Below are positions 39,800 through 50,161 of a stretch of DNA of 62,719 nucleotides, in pieces. Location of the stretch: positions 1-62,719 of the forward strand of contig NZ_FTNU01000014.1 in assembly GCF_900156515.1 (NCBI RefSeq), given 5' to 3'. Position 1 is the first letter of the stretch, and the number at the start of each line of letters is the position of its first letter. Made by a program: the position numbers and the translations under genes. The notes below the pieces were generated by a model that had not been told where the DNA came from, did no database searches, and saw nothing but the letters and a program-made list of their open reading frames with translations. The stretch is from Moraxella cuniculi DSM 21768. Its GTDB lineage: Bacteria > Pseudomonadota > Gammaproteobacteria > Pseudomonadales > Moraxellaceae.

Positions 39800-40387
39800 A
39801 TGACGCAATCAGCCCCCTTGCTTCTGGCCGCCGATTACCGCAAATTCATGCGACAAAAACGGCGATTGTTGGACGCTGCCACAAGGCAACACTGCGCCTC
39901 TTTGGCGAGTCGTTTTTTGCCCAAGCTATTTTCTGTACTGCCAAATAATGCCAACATTGCTTTTTATTTGGACAGTTTTGGTGAGATGCCCACCGAGCCA
40001 TTGGCAAAGTTTTGCCAACGCTATGGCTATCAGGGCTTTTTGCCCATCACACGGCACGGCGAGCCACTTCGCTTTGCCCCCATTTATCAACCACTGGCAA
40101 AAACACCGCTAAGACGACACCATCTGGGCATGGCAGAACCTACCACCCACAAGATTGATGCCAGACGAATGCACGCCATCATTTGCCCTGCTGTCGCCAT
40201 TGACAAGACAGGTCTGCGGCTGGGCATGGGTGGTGGATATTATGACCGCACTTTTGCCCATGCACCCAATTGCCTAAAAATCGCTTGGTGCTATGACTTT
40301 CAGCTGGTGGATAGCCTACCCAGACAAGCATGGGACAAAAGCATGGATATTATCATTACCGAGCGAAGGTTTATTCGTATTAATTAA
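39800..40387 (+). CDS. 5-formyltetrahydrofolate cyclo-ligase
   Basis: 195 residues, usual size. Converts 5-formyl-THF to 5,10-methenyl-THF with ATP. Visible motifs: N-terminal KFMRQKRRLLDAATRQHCAS with the ATP-contacting basic residues, FYLDSFGEMPTEPL, and the family signature LRLGMGGGYYDRTFAHA near residue 140. The last residues ITERRFIRI are typical. Upstream gap to fumC is divergent, so both use separate promoters in an AT-rich 140-base region. Confidence 0.9.
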   Translation: MTQSAPLLLAADYRKFMRQKRRLLDAATRQHCASLASRFLPKLFSVLPNNANIAFYLDSFGEMPTEPLAKFCQRYGYQGFLPITRHGEPLRFAPIYQPLAKTPLRRHHLGMAEPTTHKIDARRMHAIICPAVAIDKTGLRLGMGGGYYDRTFAHAPNCLKIAWCYDFQLVDSLPRQAWDKSMDIIITERRFIRIN

Positions 40388-40549
40388 TAAAATTACCATG
40401 TATATTTAATAAAAATACAATATTTATTAAAATAATACACCAAACCTACCTTGACACTCCAGTGCCGATAACCTTACCATAGCATATGTATCAATCTCTC
40501 CATAACGGTTATTTTGGTCAAATCTTCCCATATCGATTACAATCAAAAA

Positions 40550-40577
40550 CCCTTGATGCAATCAATCACATCAAGGG
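40550..40577 (-). terminator. intrinsic terminator of the acidic hypothetical gene
   Basis: Perfect 9-bp stem CCCTTGATG / CATCAAGGG with a 10-base loop, followed on the minus strand by GTTTTTG. It lies 30 bases past the stop of the gene at 40607. Confidence 0.85.
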
Positions 40578-40606
40578 CAAATCCAAATCTTCTATAGCAA
40601 ATACTC

Positions 40607-41239
40607 TTAGCTATAATGCACTGGCTCTTCATCATAAATATGTGCGTGCCAAAAATTCGCCTGACGCTGCACCACACTACTAATGGCAGCATGAATCATC
40701 GCCTGAGCGACCAAATGTACATCACCCCCCAGCATATCTTTAACCTGTTCAGAAAATTCAATGCTTACCAATGGGTCGCTTTTGCCCACCTCTCGCAAAA
40801 TCATCGCACCTGACTCTTCTTCCATAAACTCAAGCAATGCCTCTTGCTGAAACTCACCAAAAACTGGTTTGGATTTGGCAGTATCTTTGGTCGCCTCCAT
40901 GTCCTCTTGTGTATCGCTCTTGGGCTTGTCTTGCTTGTTTGTCATCTGCTGCAATCTCTCCTTTAGCTCTCGATACGATTTCATCAGGCGATTTGCCTTT
41001 GGATTGGCCTGTATTTGAGCATGTCTTAGATTGGCAGCCTTATCCCACAGTGCCTTCATGACATCATTGCGACTGTTGTCAATTTCTTTGGACATCAGCT
41101 CCAGCACAAGCTCAAAAGCCCTGTCAAGATCCAGCTCAAGCAGCTCAAGCTGCTCTAAAAATGCCAAACACTCATCACTGCTCATCTCTTGCCAATTTTC
41201 AACAGCATCGCTAATGGTCGAAGAAGTCAAATCCGTCAT
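40607..41239 (-). CDS. acidic cytoplasmic protein of unknown function
   Basis: 210 residues from the second of two adjacent ATGs (41239), with AGTAGG close upstream. No signal or membrane segment. Residues 10-60 are very acidic and Leu-rich (SSDECLAFLEQLELLELDLD, RAFELVLELMSKE), likely helical. A central polar linker rich in Lys, Asp and Thr (KQDKPKSDTQEDMEATKD) joins a C-terminal part FQQEALLEFMEEESGAMILR. No family recognised. Own terminator and convergent neighbour indicate a single-gene unit. Confidence 0.7.
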   Translation of the reverse strand: MTDLTSSTISDAVENWQEMSSDECLAFLEQLELLELDLDRAFELVLELMSKEIDNSRNDVMKALWDKAANLRHAQIQANPKANRLMKSYRELKERLQQMTNKQDKPKSDTQEDMEATKDTAKSKPVFGEFQQEALLEFMEEESGAMILREVGKSDPLVSIEFSEQVKDMLGGDVHLVAQAMIHAAISSVVQRQANFWHAHIYDEEPVHYS

Positions 41240-41428
41240 CATAAACCTACTTTTATATTTGAGCAATCAGCTGGCACCTGTGGCATTTTTAACCAATACA
41301 AAACAACCACTTGTTCAATGATGGTTGTCTGCCACATGGTGCTTGTGATTTTAAGATTGGGGCAAGCCCATATACGGTCTTTATGGCATTGTTTTATAAT
41401 TTTTCAAGGTTTGTTTGTCCAAAGAATA

Positions 41429-41731
41429 TCACCGCCAGTATCGCAGCTTGGCAATCATAAATAATAACGCCACAAACATACCCAGATAATAAGCCATCTT
41501 TATATCAAAGCTGTCATCACGCCATTTTAACGGTGCGGCAACCAAGGCGGTGCAAGCAGGGATAATAATCAGACAGATGAGCCAATTCTCAAAAGTATGC
41601 AGCCAGCCCTCCCAGCCACCATAACGCAGTCCTGCCAAGCCAATCAGCAAGCAAGCGACCACAAGCAACAAAATCAAGCCCTTGGGAATGCCATCAGGGG
41701 TGATGGCATCAGGAATTAGTTTATCCAGCAT
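41429..41731 (-). CDS. small inner-membrane protein, unknown
   Basis: 100 residues with three predicted membrane helices (KGLILLLVVACLLIGLAGL, ENWLICLIIIPACTALVAA, KMAYYLGMFVALLFMIA). The ATG shares its A with the TGA stop of the upstream membrane gene (TGATG), so translation is coupled and the two products probably work together. No known family recognised. Confidence 0.7.
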   Translation of the reverse strand: MLDKLIPDAITPDGIPKGLILLLVVACLLIGLAGLRYGGWEGWLHTFENWLICLIIIPACTALVAAPLKWRDDSFDIKMAYYLGMFVALLFMIAKLRYWR

Positions 41732-42072
41732 CAGCTATATACCCCCATGATGGACAATAACGCAACCGTGGATAATAACCAGCCCAAAGTCCATGCGTTG
41801 CGTGGGTGAATGTGTGCCTTGCCCAGCTTATTTAGCCCAATGCTACCAAGCCAAACCATCATCGGCAATACCACGACAAATGCAGGCACAATCACAGCAG
41901 CCTGTCTAAATACCTGCTCTGGCGGATCGCCAAACATCAACCGAAAGCCAAATCCTGCCGCACTCAAGACAATCGTCGCAAGGCACAAACCAACACTAAA
42001 CACCATCGGCACAACACCAATAGCTCCCCCTTGCTTGGCTGGTGGATTTGTTCGCTGAGTATCATGATTCAT
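41731..42072 (-). CDS. small inner-membrane protein, unknown
   Basis: 113 residues from ATG 42072, supported by AAGGGG seven bases upstream; the frame is open further but overlaps rpe. Three hydrophobic segments (VVPMVFSVGLCLATIVLSAA, AVIVPAFVVVLPMMVWLGSI, AWTLGWLLSTVALLSIMGV). It follows rpe by 11 bases and overlaps the next membrane gene, so rpe and the two membrane proteins form one operon. Function is not evident. Confidence 0.7.
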   Translation of the reverse strand: MNHDTQRTNPPAKQGGAIGVVPMVFSVGLCLATIVLSAAGFGFRLMFGDPPEQVFRQAAVIVPAFVVVLPMMVWLGSIGLNKLGKAHIHPRNAWTLGWLLSTVALLSIMGVYS

Positions 42073-42082
42073 AGCAATCCCC

Positions 42083-42763
42083 TTATTTGCTGGCAAATGC
42101 AGCAAGTCTGTTACGCATCGCGTCAATCACAGCACGATAATCGGGCTGATTAAAAATCGCTGAACCTGCCACAAACATATCCGCCCCCGCTTCGGCAATG
42201 GCGGCAATATTATCCACATTAACCCCACCATCAATTTCCAAGCGGATATCTCTGCCACTGTCATTGATACGCTGACGCACCGCACGCAGCTTTGGCAATG
42301 TGCTTTCGATGAATTTTTGACCGCCAAACCCTGGGTTTACGCTCATGATCAAAATCTGATCAATTTTATCAATGGTATGATCCAAATAATGCAGCGGTGT
42401 TGCAGGGTTAAACACCAAGCCACATTTGGCACCGCCATCTTTTATCAATTGCAAGCTGCGATCAATGTGCTGTGTTGCCTCAGGGTGAAAAGTAATGATA
42501 TCCGCCCCCGCCTGAATAAAACTCTCAATCATGCCATCAACAGGCGAAACCATCAAATGCACATCAATCGGTGCTGTGATGCCGTAGTTTTTTAGTGCTT
42601 GGCAAACCATCGGGCCAAAACTTAAGTTTGGCACATAGTGATTATCCATCACATCAAAATGCACCACATCAGCACCAGCATCAAGTACCGCTTGTACCTC
42701 TTCGCCCAAGCGTGCAAAATCCGCCGACAAAATAGAAGGAGCAATCAAAAAAGGCTTTGTCAT
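42083..42763 (-). CDS. rpe: ribulose-phosphate 3-epimerase
   Basis: 226 residues starting at [20 protein letters not shown]; three ATGs in a row precede it and the last, with GGA at suitable distance, is chosen. TIM-barrel enzyme of the pentose phosphate pathway. Metal/catalytic segments: [64 protein letters not shown]. Heads an operon with two small membrane genes. Confidence 0.96.
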   Translation of the reverse strand: MTKPFLIAPSILSADFARLGEEVQAVLDAGADVVHFDVMDNHYVPNLSFGPMVCQALKNYGITAPIDVHLMVSPVDGMIESFIQAGADIITFHPEATQHIDRSLQLIKDGGAKCGLVFNPATPLHYLDHTIDKIDQILIMSVNPGFGGQKFIESTLPKLRAVRQRINDSGRDIRLEIDGGVNVDNIAAIAEAGADMFVAGSAIFNQPDYRAVIDAMRNRLAAFASK

Positions 42764-42851
42764 CATCATTTCCAATATTAACACATAATTGCCATTATCA
42801 TATCAAAAAAGCCAACAAACGAAAAGCAAAAACACGCTTAGTAGCTTCCAC

Positions 42852-42888
42852 AAAAAAAACCAAACCCAGCTTAGCAAGTTTGGTTTTT
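42852..42888. terminator. bidirectional intrinsic terminator between fabI and rpe
   Basis: Stem CCAAAC / GTTTGG extended inward by wobble pairs, flanked by eight A on the left and five T on the right, so it has a T tail in either direction. It lies 20 bases past the fabI stop. Confidence 0.85.
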
Positions 42889-42908
42889 GTGGTTTATAAA
42901 ATTACAGC

Positions 42909-43730
42909 TTATTCTTCGTCTGCTGCCATTGCCATGATTTGCTCGCTGATGGCAACGGTGTTAAACCCTGCATCAACAAACAAAATCTCACCTGTTACAC
43001 CACTTGCCCATGGCGATAACAAAAACAATGCCGCATTGCCAACTTCTTCTTGGCTGACATTGCGTTGCAGTGGAGCGATTTTTTCGCTGACATCAAGCAT
43101 ACGGCGGAATGACTTGATACCGCTGGCTGCCAGCGTACGAATCGGCCCTGCACTGATGGCATTGACACGGATACCCTCACCGCCCAATGATGATGCCAAA
43201 TAACGCACCGATGCCTCAAGACTTGCCTTTGCCATGCCCATGACATTATAATTTGGCAACACCGAAATACTGCCCTCATAAGTCAAGGTCAATAACGAAC
43301 CTTGTCTGGCTGCCAGCAGTTCACGACCTGCCTTGGCAAGTGCCACAAAGCTATAGCTTGAAATATCGTGGGCGATTTGACTGCCCTCACGCGTGGTAGC
43401 ATTGGTAAAATCGCCGTCCAACTGATCAGCAGGAGCAAAGCCGATGGCGTGTACGATGCCGTTTAGTCCGCGATTTTCGCCATCGCCCCAATGCTTGGCA
43501 ACTTCGGTAAAACACGCATCGATTGAGGCATCAGATGCCACATCACACTCAATGACAGCAGTTGCGTTAAATGCCTCGGCTGCCATTTCAACTCGTTTTT
43601 TGATTTTGTCATTCGGATAAGTCAAAATCAGCTCAGCACCCTCGCGGTGCAAGCTCTCAGCAATTGCCCAAGCGATGGATAATTTACTGGCAATGCCAGT
43701 TACCAAAAAACGCTGACCTTTAAGTAGCAT
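42909..43730 (-). CDS. fabI: enoyl-[acyl-carrier-protein] reductase (NADH)
   Basis: 273 residues from ATG 43730, which has AAGGA eight bases upstream; the 30 preceding open codons are not used. Last step of each fatty-acid elongation cycle; target of triclosan and isoniazid-type drugs. Motifs: [17 protein letters not shown] (FabI-type dinucleotide site), HAIGFAP, and the catalytic Tyr-x6-Lys in [35 protein letters not shown] is the substrate-binding loop. Preceded by a clear extended -10 promoter. Confidence 0.96.
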   Translation of the reverse strand: MLLKGQRFLVTGIASKLSIAWAIAESLHREGAELILTYPNDKIKKRVEMAAEAFNATAVIECDVASDASIDACFTEVAKHWGDGENRGLNGIVHAIGFAPADQLDGDFTNATTREGSQIAHDISSYSFVALAKAGRELLAARQGSLLTLTYEGSISVLPNYNVMGMAKASLEASVRYLASSLGGEGIRVNAISAGPIRTLAASGIKSFRRMLDVSEKIAPLQRNVSQEEVGNAALFLLSPWASGVTGEILFVDAGFNTVAISEQIMAMAADEE

Positions 43731-43760
43731 AATCTGTCCTTTTGTAAGAAAGTTTTGGGC

Positions 43761-43769
43761 ATTATAACA
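43761..43769 (-). promoter_or_regulatory. extended -10 promoter of fabI
   Basis: Minus strand TGTTATAAT, 31 bases before the fabI ATG. The TGn-TATAAT form compensates for a poor -35. The same nonamer precedes the LysO gene. Confidence 0.6.
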
Positions 43770-43987
43770 CGGAAAATAAAATTGTGCGACAAAATCTGGT
43801 ACAAATGTAAACCCAGTCAAATATTTGGCATGGCAAACAACAGCAAAGCCTGCCTGATTGCCACAAACACTGCTAATTTGTCCAAAATCATCGAAAAATC
43901 AAATAAATTTGCCGATTTTGCTTTATAAAATCCAAATTTATGCTAAGCTATAGCTTTTTTGTAATTTTATTTTATTTTGTGAAAGCC

Positions 43988-44593
43988 ATGTCAAATTCTG
44001 ATACTGCAAATTTTATCCCTGATTATAACGCTGTGGCAGAGCATTATGCCCAGATTATCGCCAAGGCAGGCGAAGATCTGACACGCGATGGACTGCTTGA
44101 TACACCCATGCGTGCTGCCAAAGCATTTGGCTATCTGACACGCGGCTATCATCAAGATTTGGCAACGGTTGCCAATGATGCCATCTTTGATTCGGACAAT
44201 CCAGAGCTGGTTTTGGTGCAAAATATCGAATTTTATTCATTGTGCGAACATCATCTGTTACCGTTTTATGGCGTGGCTCATGTTGGCTATTTGCCCAATG
44301 GCAAGGTTTTGGGGTTGTCCAAAGTTGCACGCATTGTTGATATGTATGCTCGCCGCCTACAAATCCAAGAAAATCTTACCAAGCAAATCGCCACCGCCAT
44401 CGAATCTTTGACAGGTTGTCGCGGCGTTGCTGTCATCATGGACGCAAGCCATATGTGCATGATGATGCGTGGCGTTGGCAAACAACAATCAACCACACGC
44501 ACCACCAGTATGCTTGGTGAATTTGCACAAAACACCCAAGCACGCCAAGAGTTTTTGGAGGCTCTGCCACGCCGCAAACCTGCCTTTGGCTAA
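43988..44593 (+). CDS. folE: GTP cyclohydrolase I
   Basis: 201 residues from ATG 43988. First committed step of folate synthesis, GTP to dihydroneopterin triphosphate. Zinc ligands are visible: Cys and His in [13 protein letters not shown], and the second Cys in [28 protein letters not shown] is the classical signature. Standard length; sixteen open codons upstream are hydrophobic and are taken as untranslated. Confidence 0.96.
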   Translation: MSNSDTANFIPDYNAVAEHYAQIIAKAGEDLTRDGLLDTPMRAAKAFGYLTRGYHQDLATVANDAIFDSDNPELVLVQNIEFYSLCEHHLLPFYGVAHVGYLPNGKVLGLSKVARIVDMYARRLQIQENLTKQIATAIESLTGCRGVAVIMDASHMCMMMRGVGKQQSTTRTTSMLGEFAQNTQARQEFLEALPRRKPAFG

Positions 44594-44664
44594 AACTGGC
44601 TCATTGTATTATAATTGTGCCAAATTGCCTACGCTGCACGCATTGTATTTTGGGTGGATTAAAT

Positions 44665-46290
44665 ATGGTTCATTATCGCCGATTGCTGGCAAATATTGCC
44701 ACCGTGCTGATTGTCGCCCTATTGGCAGGGTGTGCCAGTCTGCCAAAATCACCGCATTTGCCAAAAAGCCAGCTGCTTACCAGCCAAGCCCAAAAACGGC
44801 ATCAGCTAATCAAGCAAGGCGGTGGCGTGGGCAATTTAATTACCGCCATCAATGAACAAAGCCAATACTATCCCAATTTGTCAGGCTATTATCCGATTGC
44901 CACAGGTGCCAATGCCTTTGCCTCTCGCAGCGCTTTGACAAATTTATCCAGCCAAACCATCGATGTACAATACTACATTTGGCATAACGATGAGGCAGGC
45001 CAGCTCATGCTAAAAGACCTCTGGGAGGCGGCACAGCGAGGGGTGATTGTCCGATTGCTGCTTGATGATTTTAATAGCTCAAGCGATCTAGATCAGCTGC
45101 TTGTGCGTTTTGCCAAGCACCCAAACATTGCCGTGCGTCTGATGAATCCATTGCCCTATCGCAAACTAAGAAGCATCAACTACCTAGCACACCCTGCCCG
45201 CAGCAATAAGCGAATGCACAACAAAAGCATGACTTTTGACAACAAAATCAGTGTCATTGGCGGTCGCAACATTGGTAATGAATATCTCAATAATGCCCCC
45301 GAGAATAACTTTGCCGACCTTGATGTCATGTTGGTTGGCGAAGTGGTCGGTCGCATTACCGACAGTTTTGAGAGCTATTGGTCATCGCCACTGTCATTTG
45401 ATATTGAGACTTTGGTTCGTGATGACCAACAAAGCTTTACGGATATTGTCAAGCCAAGCGTGATTGATGACATTCAGCAATCAAAAACCGTCGCCGAAAG
45501 CGAACGCATCTTACGCACGTATCGCCATGCCATGCAAAACTCTACCATTGGACAAAAACTACTGGATAAGCAAGTGCCGTTTTTTTGGACAACGATTGAT
45601 TTGTTGGCTGACGATGTCAAAAAACTAAGCAATCAGGCAAGCCTCGATGATTTTTTGGTGAGCAAATTACAACGCAGACTGGGGCAACCAAACAGCCAGC
45701 TTAGTATCATTTCCTCGTATTTTGTGCCAACCAAACAAGGCGTTGACACTTTGACCAAACTTGCCAAAATGGGCGTGCAAGTTACGATTTTGACCAATTC
45801 GTTTGACGCCACCGATGTTGGTATTGTCCATGCAGGCTATGCTCATTGGCGAAAACAGCTGCTGGCTGCTGGCGTGCGATTGTTCGAAATCAAATCCACC
45901 GCCCAAAGTGTCGAAGAAAACGAAAATCGATTTTGGCGTACACGAGAACAAAGCACCACCAGTCTGCACGCCAAAGCATTTGCGGTCGATGATGACAAAG
46001 TATTTATCGGCTCATACAATGTCGATCCTCGCTCAGCAAATATCAACACCGAGCTTGGCGTATTAATCCAAGACCCAAAACTTGCCAAGCAGCTGCACAA
46101 CGCCCTATCCAACAACGGCACGCTTGCCAATCAAGCCTATGAATTAAAGCTGTCTGATACAGGTGATATTCAATGGCACACCATCGAAAACGGCAAAGCA
46201 GTTATCTATGACAGCGAACCAAATATGGATCGCAAAGACCGTGTGATTATCAATATCGCAAGCCTATTGCCGATTGATTGGCTGTTATAA
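44665..46290 (+). CDS. phospholipase D/cardiolipin synthase-family lipoprotein
   Basis: 541 residues from ATG 44665. Signal peptide ends with lipobox LLAGC (Cys23), so it is anchored to a membrane on the periplasmic side. Two HKD motifs are intact: HNKSMTFDNKISVIGGRNIG (first half) and LHAKAFAVDDDKVFIGSYNV (second half), with NTELGV after the second. This is the arrangement of bacterial PLD-superfamily lipoproteins related to ClsC, so cardiolipin or other phospholipid transphosphatidylation is likely, though hydrolase activity is possible. Follows folE by 71 bases, perhaps on the same transcript. Confidence 0.88.
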   Translation: MVHYRRLLANIATVLIVALLAGCASLPKSPHLPKSQLLTSQAQKRHQLIKQGGGVGNLITAINEQSQYYPNLSGYYPIATGANAFASRSALTNLSSQTIDVQYYIWHNDEAGQLMLKDLWEAAQRGVIVRLLLDDFNSSSDLDQLLVRFAKHPNIAVRLMNPLPYRKLRSINYLAHPARSNKRMHNKSMTFDNKISVIGGRNIGNEYLNNAPENNFADLDVMLVGEVVGRITDSFESYWSSPLSFDIETLVRDDQQSFTDIVKPSVIDDIQQSKTVAESERILRTYRHAMQNSTIGQKLLDKQVPFFWTTIDLLADDVKKLSNQASLDDFLVSKLQRRLGQPNSQLSIISSYFVPTKQGVDTLTKLAKMGVQVTILTNSFDATDVGIVHAGYAHWRKQLLAAGVRLFEIKSTAQSVEENENRFWRTREQSTTSLHAKAFAVDDDKVFIGSYNVDPRSANINTELGVLIQDPKLAKQLHNALSNNGTLANQAYELKLSDTGDIQWHTIENGKAVIYDSEPNMDRKDRVIINIASLLPIDWLL

Positions 46291-46477
46291 TGTGGCATTA
46301 TGTCAGCTTAGGTTTGATTGTTACAAAATTTACCAATTAATAAGAAATATTGTATAAAAAATGCTGTTTTTTTGTAAACTTTCAGGTACAATAATAACAA
46401 TTTATCAATTTTGTCAACCTCCAAACATTGCACGATGCTTTCTTGTTTTGTAAGCGGTTTGATAATGGAAGAATGCC

Positions 46478-47878
46478 ATGCCAACACAACTGACCCGTCA
46501 GCATCTGCAAGCCATCTGTATCACCAGCCTGATTTTGGCTACCGAGTTTTTTAATTTTGCCATTGTATTGTATTTGTCAGAGTTGCTGCTGCCTGTATTT
46601 TTTGGCAACAGCCAAGAGTCGTGGCTGGCGTATGTACAATTATTCGTATTACTTGCGGCAGGATATGTGCTAAGACCACTGGCAGGATTGCTGATTGGGT
46701 GTTATGGCGATCATCATGGACGGCAAGCGATACTTAAGCCAAGCCTGCTTGCCTTGATAGCAACTACGGTACTGATGGCTATTTTGCCCACTTATGCCAA
46801 TATTGGCTGGCTTGCAGCGATACTGTTTGTTGTGGTGCGACTTGCCCAAAGCATCGCCACTGCTGCTATCATGCCCACCGTCTGGGTGTATATCACCGAG
46901 CGATTGCCCACACGCAATCTGGGGCTGGGCTGTGGCAGTGTGCTGGCAGGTTGCGTGCTTGCCATGCCGTGTGTCATTATGCTAATCAGCTGGCTTGATA
47001 GCACGCTAAGCTATGAGCAGATGTTCAGCTATGGCTGGCGAGTGGCATTGCTGTGCGGTGCCATGGCAAGCCTGCTTGTGTTACCTCTTATCAACCAACT
47101 ACAAGAAAGCCCCATCTTTGTTGGTGATAAAAATCAGCAGCCAAGCACAATCAGCACGGTGCGGTTGTCTGATTTGGCAACCAATCATCACCCTGATGCT
47201 CTCACCATCGCCAAATTACCCACAACCAAGCGTATCGGCTGGGCATTTGATACCATCTGCCAAATTGCCAGTTGGCTATTTCACCAGCTCATTACCAAAA
47301 CAATGTTTATCGGTCTAATCATTGCCAGTACGCTTACTGCTGCGATTATTAGCCTGCTGATATTCACCCCAACTTTGCTTAGTTCATTAATCGACCTAAG
47401 TTTTGGCATCTCCGAAGCACTGCTGTGGCGTGCCAATCTGGTGATTGCCATCAGCATGGCGATGGGTGCTGTTGTCTTTGGACTGTTGGTTGATAGATTT
47501 AATGCAGGGGTTGTCTTGATACTGGGCAGTTTATTCTTGGCATTGCAAGCGGTGCTATTATTTAATCACCTGCGTACCGATGGCGATAACCCACTTTGGT
47601 ATTTTGCCAGTTTTGGGGTGGCATCAGGCATTATCGGGGCGATGCCTTCGGTCATTGTGCGATTATTTTCTCGCAAAATTCGCTTAAGTAGCGTTGCAGT
47701 TATTCTAAACTTTGCCATCGCCATCATTGCAGGATTTTTGCCCTTTGTTCTTGGCTTGGCAACGGTTTATCTCTCCTTTGCCCCTGTGATATTTATCAGC
47801 ACCCTATCGCTGCTTGTGATGTTTGTTAGCTTTTATATTTATTATTTGCCACGCAGTGATGAGGATATGTGGCGTTAA
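46478..47878 (+). CDS. MFS transporter, metabolite:H+ symporter-like
   Basis: 466 residues, about 12 membrane helices. The loop 2-3 motif appears as LLIGCYGDHHGRQAILKPSL, matching the GxxxDxxGR/K pattern of the major facilitator superfamily. The layout with FNFAIVLYLSELLLPVFFG in helix 1 and RPLAGLLIG in helix 2 resembles the metabolite:H+ symporter group (ProP, KgtP, citrate carriers). Substrate unknown. Its upstream 190 bases are AT-rich and give it its own promoter. Confidence 0.85.
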   Translation: MPTQLTRQHLQAICITSLILATEFFNFAIVLYLSELLLPVFFGNSQESWLAYVQLFVLLAAGYVLRPLAGLLIGCYGDHHGRQAILKPSLLALIATTVLMAILPTYANIGWLAAILFVVVRLAQSIATAAIMPTVWVYITERLPTRNLGLGCGSVLAGCVLAMPCVIMLISWLDSTLSYEQMFSYGWRVALLCGAMASLLVLPLINQLQESPIFVGDKNQQPSTISTVRLSDLATNHHPDALTIAKLPTTKRIGWAFDTICQIASWLFHQLITKTMFIGLIIASTLTAAIISLLIFTPTLLSSLIDLSFGISEALLWRANLVIAISMAMGAVVFGLLVDRFNAGVVLILGSLFLALQAVLLFNHLRTDGDNPLWYFASFGVASGIIGAMPSVIVRLFSRKIRLSSVAVILNFAIAIIAGFLPFVLGLATVYLSFAPVIFISTLSLLVMFVSFYIYYLPRSDEDMWR

Positions 47879-47905
47879 ATTACCCAAATTTATTGCCACT
47901 TGGCG

Positions 47906-47946
47906 GTTGGTGATGATGCCAGCAAGGCATCAATTCAATCACCAAC
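47906..47946. terminator. bulged hairpin between convergent MFS and rpiA genes
   Basis: Nine-bp outer stem GTTGGTGAT / ATCACCAAC and six-bp inner stem GATGCC / GGCATC with a one-sided bulge. No T run follows on either strand, so it may be a bidirectional transcription barrier or an mRNA 3' end stabiliser. Confidence 0.5.
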
Positions 47947-47986
47947 ACCGCTCGGCATCCACTTTGCCAACCCAAACAAAATCTTG

Positions 47987-48646
47987 CTAAAATTGCACCG
48001 TCTGCACACCACCTTCGTGTGCTTTTAGCATCAGTGTTGCTGACTGGGCGGCAAAAATACCATTACAAACAACACCAACAATGTTATTTAACCGTTGCTC
48101 AAATTCGGCAGGATTATCAATAATCAAATCATAAGTATCCAAAATAACATTGCCATAATCAGTAACAAACCCCTCACGATACACAGGCTCGCCACCCAAT
48201 TTCACCAGCTGGCGTGCCACATAAGAGCGAGCCTGCGGCAAAACCTCAATCGCAACAGGGAATTTGCCCAGACTGCTGACAACTTTTGAGTCATCAACCA
48301 TGCAAATAAAACGCCTACAAGCTGCGGCAACAATTTTCTCACGCGTCAACGCACCGCCGCCACCTTTGATCATATTGCCATCAGCGTCAATTTCGTCCGC
48401 CCCATCAATGTACAAATCCAGCTCGCCAACTTGGTTAAGGTCAAAAATCTCAATGCCCAATGACTTTAGGCGGCTCTCGGTAACTTCAGAGCTTGCGATA
48501 GCTCCTTTGATACGCACCTGTGGCAACAAGTCAATCAAACAATTAACCGTGCTGCCCGTCCCCACGCCCAAAATAATCCCATCATCAATATAAGAGAGGG
48601 CAGCTTTGGCGGCGGCTTGTTTTTGGGCAAGTTTTGGATCTGTCAT
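47987..48646 (-). CDS. rpiA: ribose-5-phosphate isomerase A
   Basis: 219 residues from ATG 48646 (AAGGTG six bases upstream). Interconverts ribose-5-P and ribulose-5-P. Conserved segments: [20 protein letters not shown] (phosphate loop), [20 protein letters not shown] (catalytic acid region), [16 protein letters not shown], and [17 protein letters not shown]. Intact. Functionally pairs with rpe, which lies 5 kb away. Confidence 0.96.
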   Translation of the reverse strand: MTDPKLAQKQAAAKAALSYIDDGIILGVGTGSTVNCLIDLLPQVRIKGAIASSEVTESRLKSLGIEIFDLNQVGELDLYIDGADEIDADGNMIKGGGGALTREKIVAAACRRFICMVDDSKVVSSLGKFPVAIEVLPQARSYVARQLVKLGGEPVYREGFVTDYGNVILDTYDLIIDNPAEFEQRLNNIVGVVCNGIFAAQSATLMLKAHEGGVQTVQF

Positions 48647-48904
48647 AACACACCTTTTTGGACTTAAAAGCACAAACTGCCATCGCTGACAATTCCAGCT
48701 TATGCTCGTTGATTTGGTTTATTTTGCTGTCAAATTTGGCAGCACAAACTGTCAATTTTACGCCAAAATGGACAAAAATCCAAATGTATTTTTCCCCAAG
48801 TGATGATTTTGGTAAGACAATCGCCAGAATGTGTCAAAATGGGCAAACTTCGCCACGATTTTGACAAAATTAATGCCGCAAATTGTGGTATTTTTGCTTA
48901 AAAG

Positions 48905-48913
48905 TGTTATAAT
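48905..48913 (+). promoter_or_regulatory. extended -10 promoter of the LysO gene
   Basis: TGTTATAAT 38 bases before the ATG, with TTGTGG 19 bases upstream as a weak -35. The rest of the 304-base rpiA-LysO gap is AT-rich divergent promoter DNA with no open gene. Confidence 0.6.
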
Positions 48914-48950
48914 ATATCGTTTTTAGCAACCAAGCCACTGTGGAGTCATT

Positions 48951-49865
48951 ATGCAAGGGATAGTAACACTGCTGCTGATTTTAAGCCCAATGTTTATTGG
49001 ATTTATGCTGCCGATATCCAAATCATGGGCAAAAACAAGCGAGCAGGCATTGAACGGCTTGGTGTATCTTATTCTCATCGTCATCGGCATCGAGCTTGGG
49101 CTGGTTGATGACTTGGCAAAAAAAGTTGATGATATTGCCAAATATCTGTTTGCACTCATTGGGCTGACCATCAGTGCTGGACTGATTAGCTTGGTGATAT
49201 TTGACAAATTACACACTCATCACAATGCCCAAAACCCAACAAACCCTACAAACAAACCAAAAATCAGCCTACACGGCAGTCTGGTTCAGCTTGTCTGTCT
49301 GGTGCTGGGCTTTGTCATGGGCAGAGTTTTGCCAGCAAATTTTCTACCCCCTGAAAAGACCACCACGGTACTGCTTATGCTGCTGTTATTTTTGGTCGGT
49401 ATTGGGCTAAAAAGCTCTGGTATCAGCCTACGGCAAGCATTGATTAATAAATTAGGCTTACAAATCAGTGCAATATTTATGATTTTTACCAGTATCAGCG
49501 GTGTGATTTTTTCCTTGATGTTTGATGAAGTTGGCGTGATGCAAGGCTTGGCAGTGGCATCAGGCTATGGCTGGTATTCAATGTCAGGGACAATCATCAC
49601 GGACGCTTATGGGGCGATTTGGGGCAGTGTTGCCCTGCTAAATGACTTGGCACGCGAGATTATCGCCCTGATTTTTATTCCACTGGTGATGCGTCATTCA
49701 GCTTCGGCAGCGATTGGACTGGGCGGTGTTACCAGCCTTGATTTTGCCCTACCAACCATCTTGCAAGCAGGTGGCACACGCATTATGCCAACAGTCATCA
49801 GCTTTGGCTTTATTACCAATGTCGCTGCCCCTGTTTTGATGGTGTTTTTTAGCTCATTTGGCTAA
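48951..49865 (+). CDS. lysO: LysO-family lysine exporter
   Basis: 304 residues, about eight membrane helices. MQGIVTLLLILSPMFIGFML and the repeated central block VLLMLLLFLVGIGLKSSGIS, ASGYGWYSMSGTIITDAYG, GSVALLNDLAREIIALIFIP match the LysO (YbjE) family, which exports L-lysine and confers resistance to toxic analogues such as thialysine. The SGYGWYSMSG segment with the DLARE acid pair is the most diagnostic part. Single gene with its own promoter. Confidence 0.9.
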   Translation: MQGIVTLLLILSPMFIGFMLPISKSWAKTSEQALNGLVYLILIVIGIELGLVDDLAKKVDDIAKYLFALIGLTISAGLISLVIFDKLHTHHNAQNPTNPTNKPKISLHGSLVQLVCLVLGFVMGRVLPANFLPPEKTTTVLLMLLLFLVGIGLKSSGISLRQALINKLGLQISAIFMIFTSISGVIFSLMFDEVGVMQGLAVASGYGWYSMSGTIITDAYGAIWGSVALLNDLAREIIALIFIPLVMRHSASAAIGLGGVTSLDFALPTILQAGGTRIMPTVISFGFITNVAAPVLMVFFSSFG

Positions 49866-49985
49866 GTTGTTCATCACAATGTGGCTGACACCATCTGCCA
49901 AAATGCCTGATTGCAAGCTCACAGGCAACAAAGGCATGGTTAAACACAAGCCACACAGTAACAAGCTCAAGGCTTGACATATTGA

Positions 49986-50016
49986 TAATTAACTTAATAA
50001 TTTATTTAGTTAATTA
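49986..50016. promoter_or_regulatory. AT-only inverted repeat
   Basis: TAATTAACT / AGTTAATTA, perfect 9-bp arms separated by 13 A/T bases, in the gap between the convergent LysO and UbiH genes. It could be a protein site or an AT-rich cruciform. The rest of this 296-base gap has no gene I can support. Confidence 0.3.
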
Positions 50017-50161
50017 AACCTATGACGATTGACATTGTCCAGCTTTTAATATTCCATCTTGCTGCCATAAACCCAGCTCGTAAAATTTTGCCAATCGTCT
50101 TGTGATAAAACTGCCAAAATCCATAGGTGGTGTTGTCTTTTGCCGAAACTTGGCTTTGCAG